From contig CAJTAL010000026.1 of assembly GCA_910574285.1 (NCBI GenBank), positions 1 to 59,704 on the forward strand: 59,704 nucleotides of DNA. The letters are read 5' to 3'. Positions within the stretch are counted from its first letter, which is position 1, and each line of letters begins with the position of its first letter. The position numbers and the translations under genes are program-made. Source of the DNA: Lachnospiraceae bacterium. Lineage in GTDB: Bacteria; Bacillota; Clostridia; Lachnospirales; Lachnospiraceae. Under the pieces are notes generated by a model. It saw nothing but the letters and a program-made list of their open reading frames with translations, had not been told where the DNA came from and made no database searches. Shown here piece by piece: positions 59,604 through 59,704 of this stretch.

Positions 59604-59704
59604 ACCACCGGCTTAGCCGGTGGTTTGTTATCCGCCCTATAAGGGCTCGTTCCCGGCGCTGGAGTCTAAAGACCCATCGAATGGTTCGCCAGCCGCAACG
59701 TCAG
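59604..59704 (-). ncRNA. Candidate omega-RNA and transposon right-end hairpins of an IS605-type element
   Basis: On the minus strand two strong hairpins follow the candidate tnpB stop: GCCCT/AGGGC (59634-59646) and ACCACCGGC/GCCGGTGGT with a TAA loop (59604-59624). In IS200/IS605 elements the tnpB 3' end and its right-end hairpins form the guide RNA. No feature is seen in 59317-59603 except AT-rich sequence. Confidence 0.35.
59637..59704 (-). CDS. Possible C-terminus of a TnpB-like protein (partial)
   Basis: Twenty-one codons to a TAG: DVAAGEPFDGSLDSSAGNEP. The Gly/Asp/Ser-rich tail resembles the disordered end of IS605 TnpB proteins. The rest is outside the window, so this is a weak call. 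Confidence 0.35.
   Translation of the reverse strand, partial: DVAAGEPFDGSLDSSAGNEPL

Larger units (their letters stand above)
57542..59704. mobile_element. Second integrative element, left end (runs out of the window)
   Basis: Integrase and excisionase genes read toward tRNA-Cys, the usual end of a tRNA-associated prophage or ICE. No attachment repeat can be tested because the other end is outside the window, so the boundary at 57542 is approximate. Confidence 0.6.

Noticed and set aside
1-59704. CRISPR array
   Set aside because: No regularly spaced direct repeats of CRISPR length were seen; the only short periodic repeats are the 9-bp units at 40427-40603 and 36236-36259.

Overview
The window looks like a chromosome segment of a gut Lachnospiraceae-type bacterium (Clostridia). 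This rests on the Gram-positive ribosome binding sites, a PucR regulator next to a LUD-domain protein, a DUF4317 protein, tRNA genes without encoded CCA, and a siphovirus-type prophage whose gene families (CD1375, Gp15, DUF2815, DUF2800, Prp) are usual in Clostridia. No rRNA and no CRISPR array were seen. The species cannot be read from the sequence.

Left chromosomal part (1-14655): the end of a surface-polysaccharide cluster (sugar epimerase with a zinc-ribbon insert, family 2 glycosyltransferase, and on the other strand an O-acyltransferase). Its last gene is a 1155-residue protein combining a Mrr-like nuclease, a STAND-type NTPase and a helical repeat tail, an architecture expected of an antiphage sensor-effector. 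Next come an orphan tail-fibre tip with a decayed type I toxin-antitoxin locus, recD2 fused to a DUF4186 domain, a membrane-anchored XRE regulator, an rpiR/acetyltransferase/HAD operon, and a short module (XRE regulator, small ORF, hicB, hicA). That module ends in a 54-bp sequence and a 20-bp integrase scrap matching the prophage's own integrase region, so it is probably the fossil of an older element at the same tRNA.

Prophage (about 14656-53656): integrated at the 3' end of tRNA-Leu(CAG), bounded by 70-bp direct repeats. Reading leftward from the immunity region, a strong early promoter drives small regulators, a stand-alone Spo0A-type DNA-binding domain, a Cas4-like nuclease, ssDNA-binding protein, family A DNA polymerase, a VapE-type primase/helicase, an iteron-rich AT region (candidate origin), a VRR-NUC nuclease and a helicase frameshifted in its Walker A motif. 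A DUF1492 late regulator and a promoter with three TGTCCC repeats precede terminase, portal, a MuF-type head protein with a toxin-like tail and a coupled small gene, a Prp protease, scaffold, capsid, tail, tape measure, baseplate, fibre, holin and endolysin. The fibre tip has an alternative inverted cassette beside it. Between holin and endolysin sits an intact type I toxin with an antisense RNA. The rightward lysogeny module holds the CI-like repressor, a lipoprotein, a Uma2 nuclease and the integrase.

Right chromosomal part: tRNA-Leu, DUF4317, PucR, LUD protein, tRNA-Cys(GCA), then a second integrative element (integrase and excisionase) entering from the right, with what looks like the 3' end of a tnpB gene and its transposon-end hairpins at the window edge.
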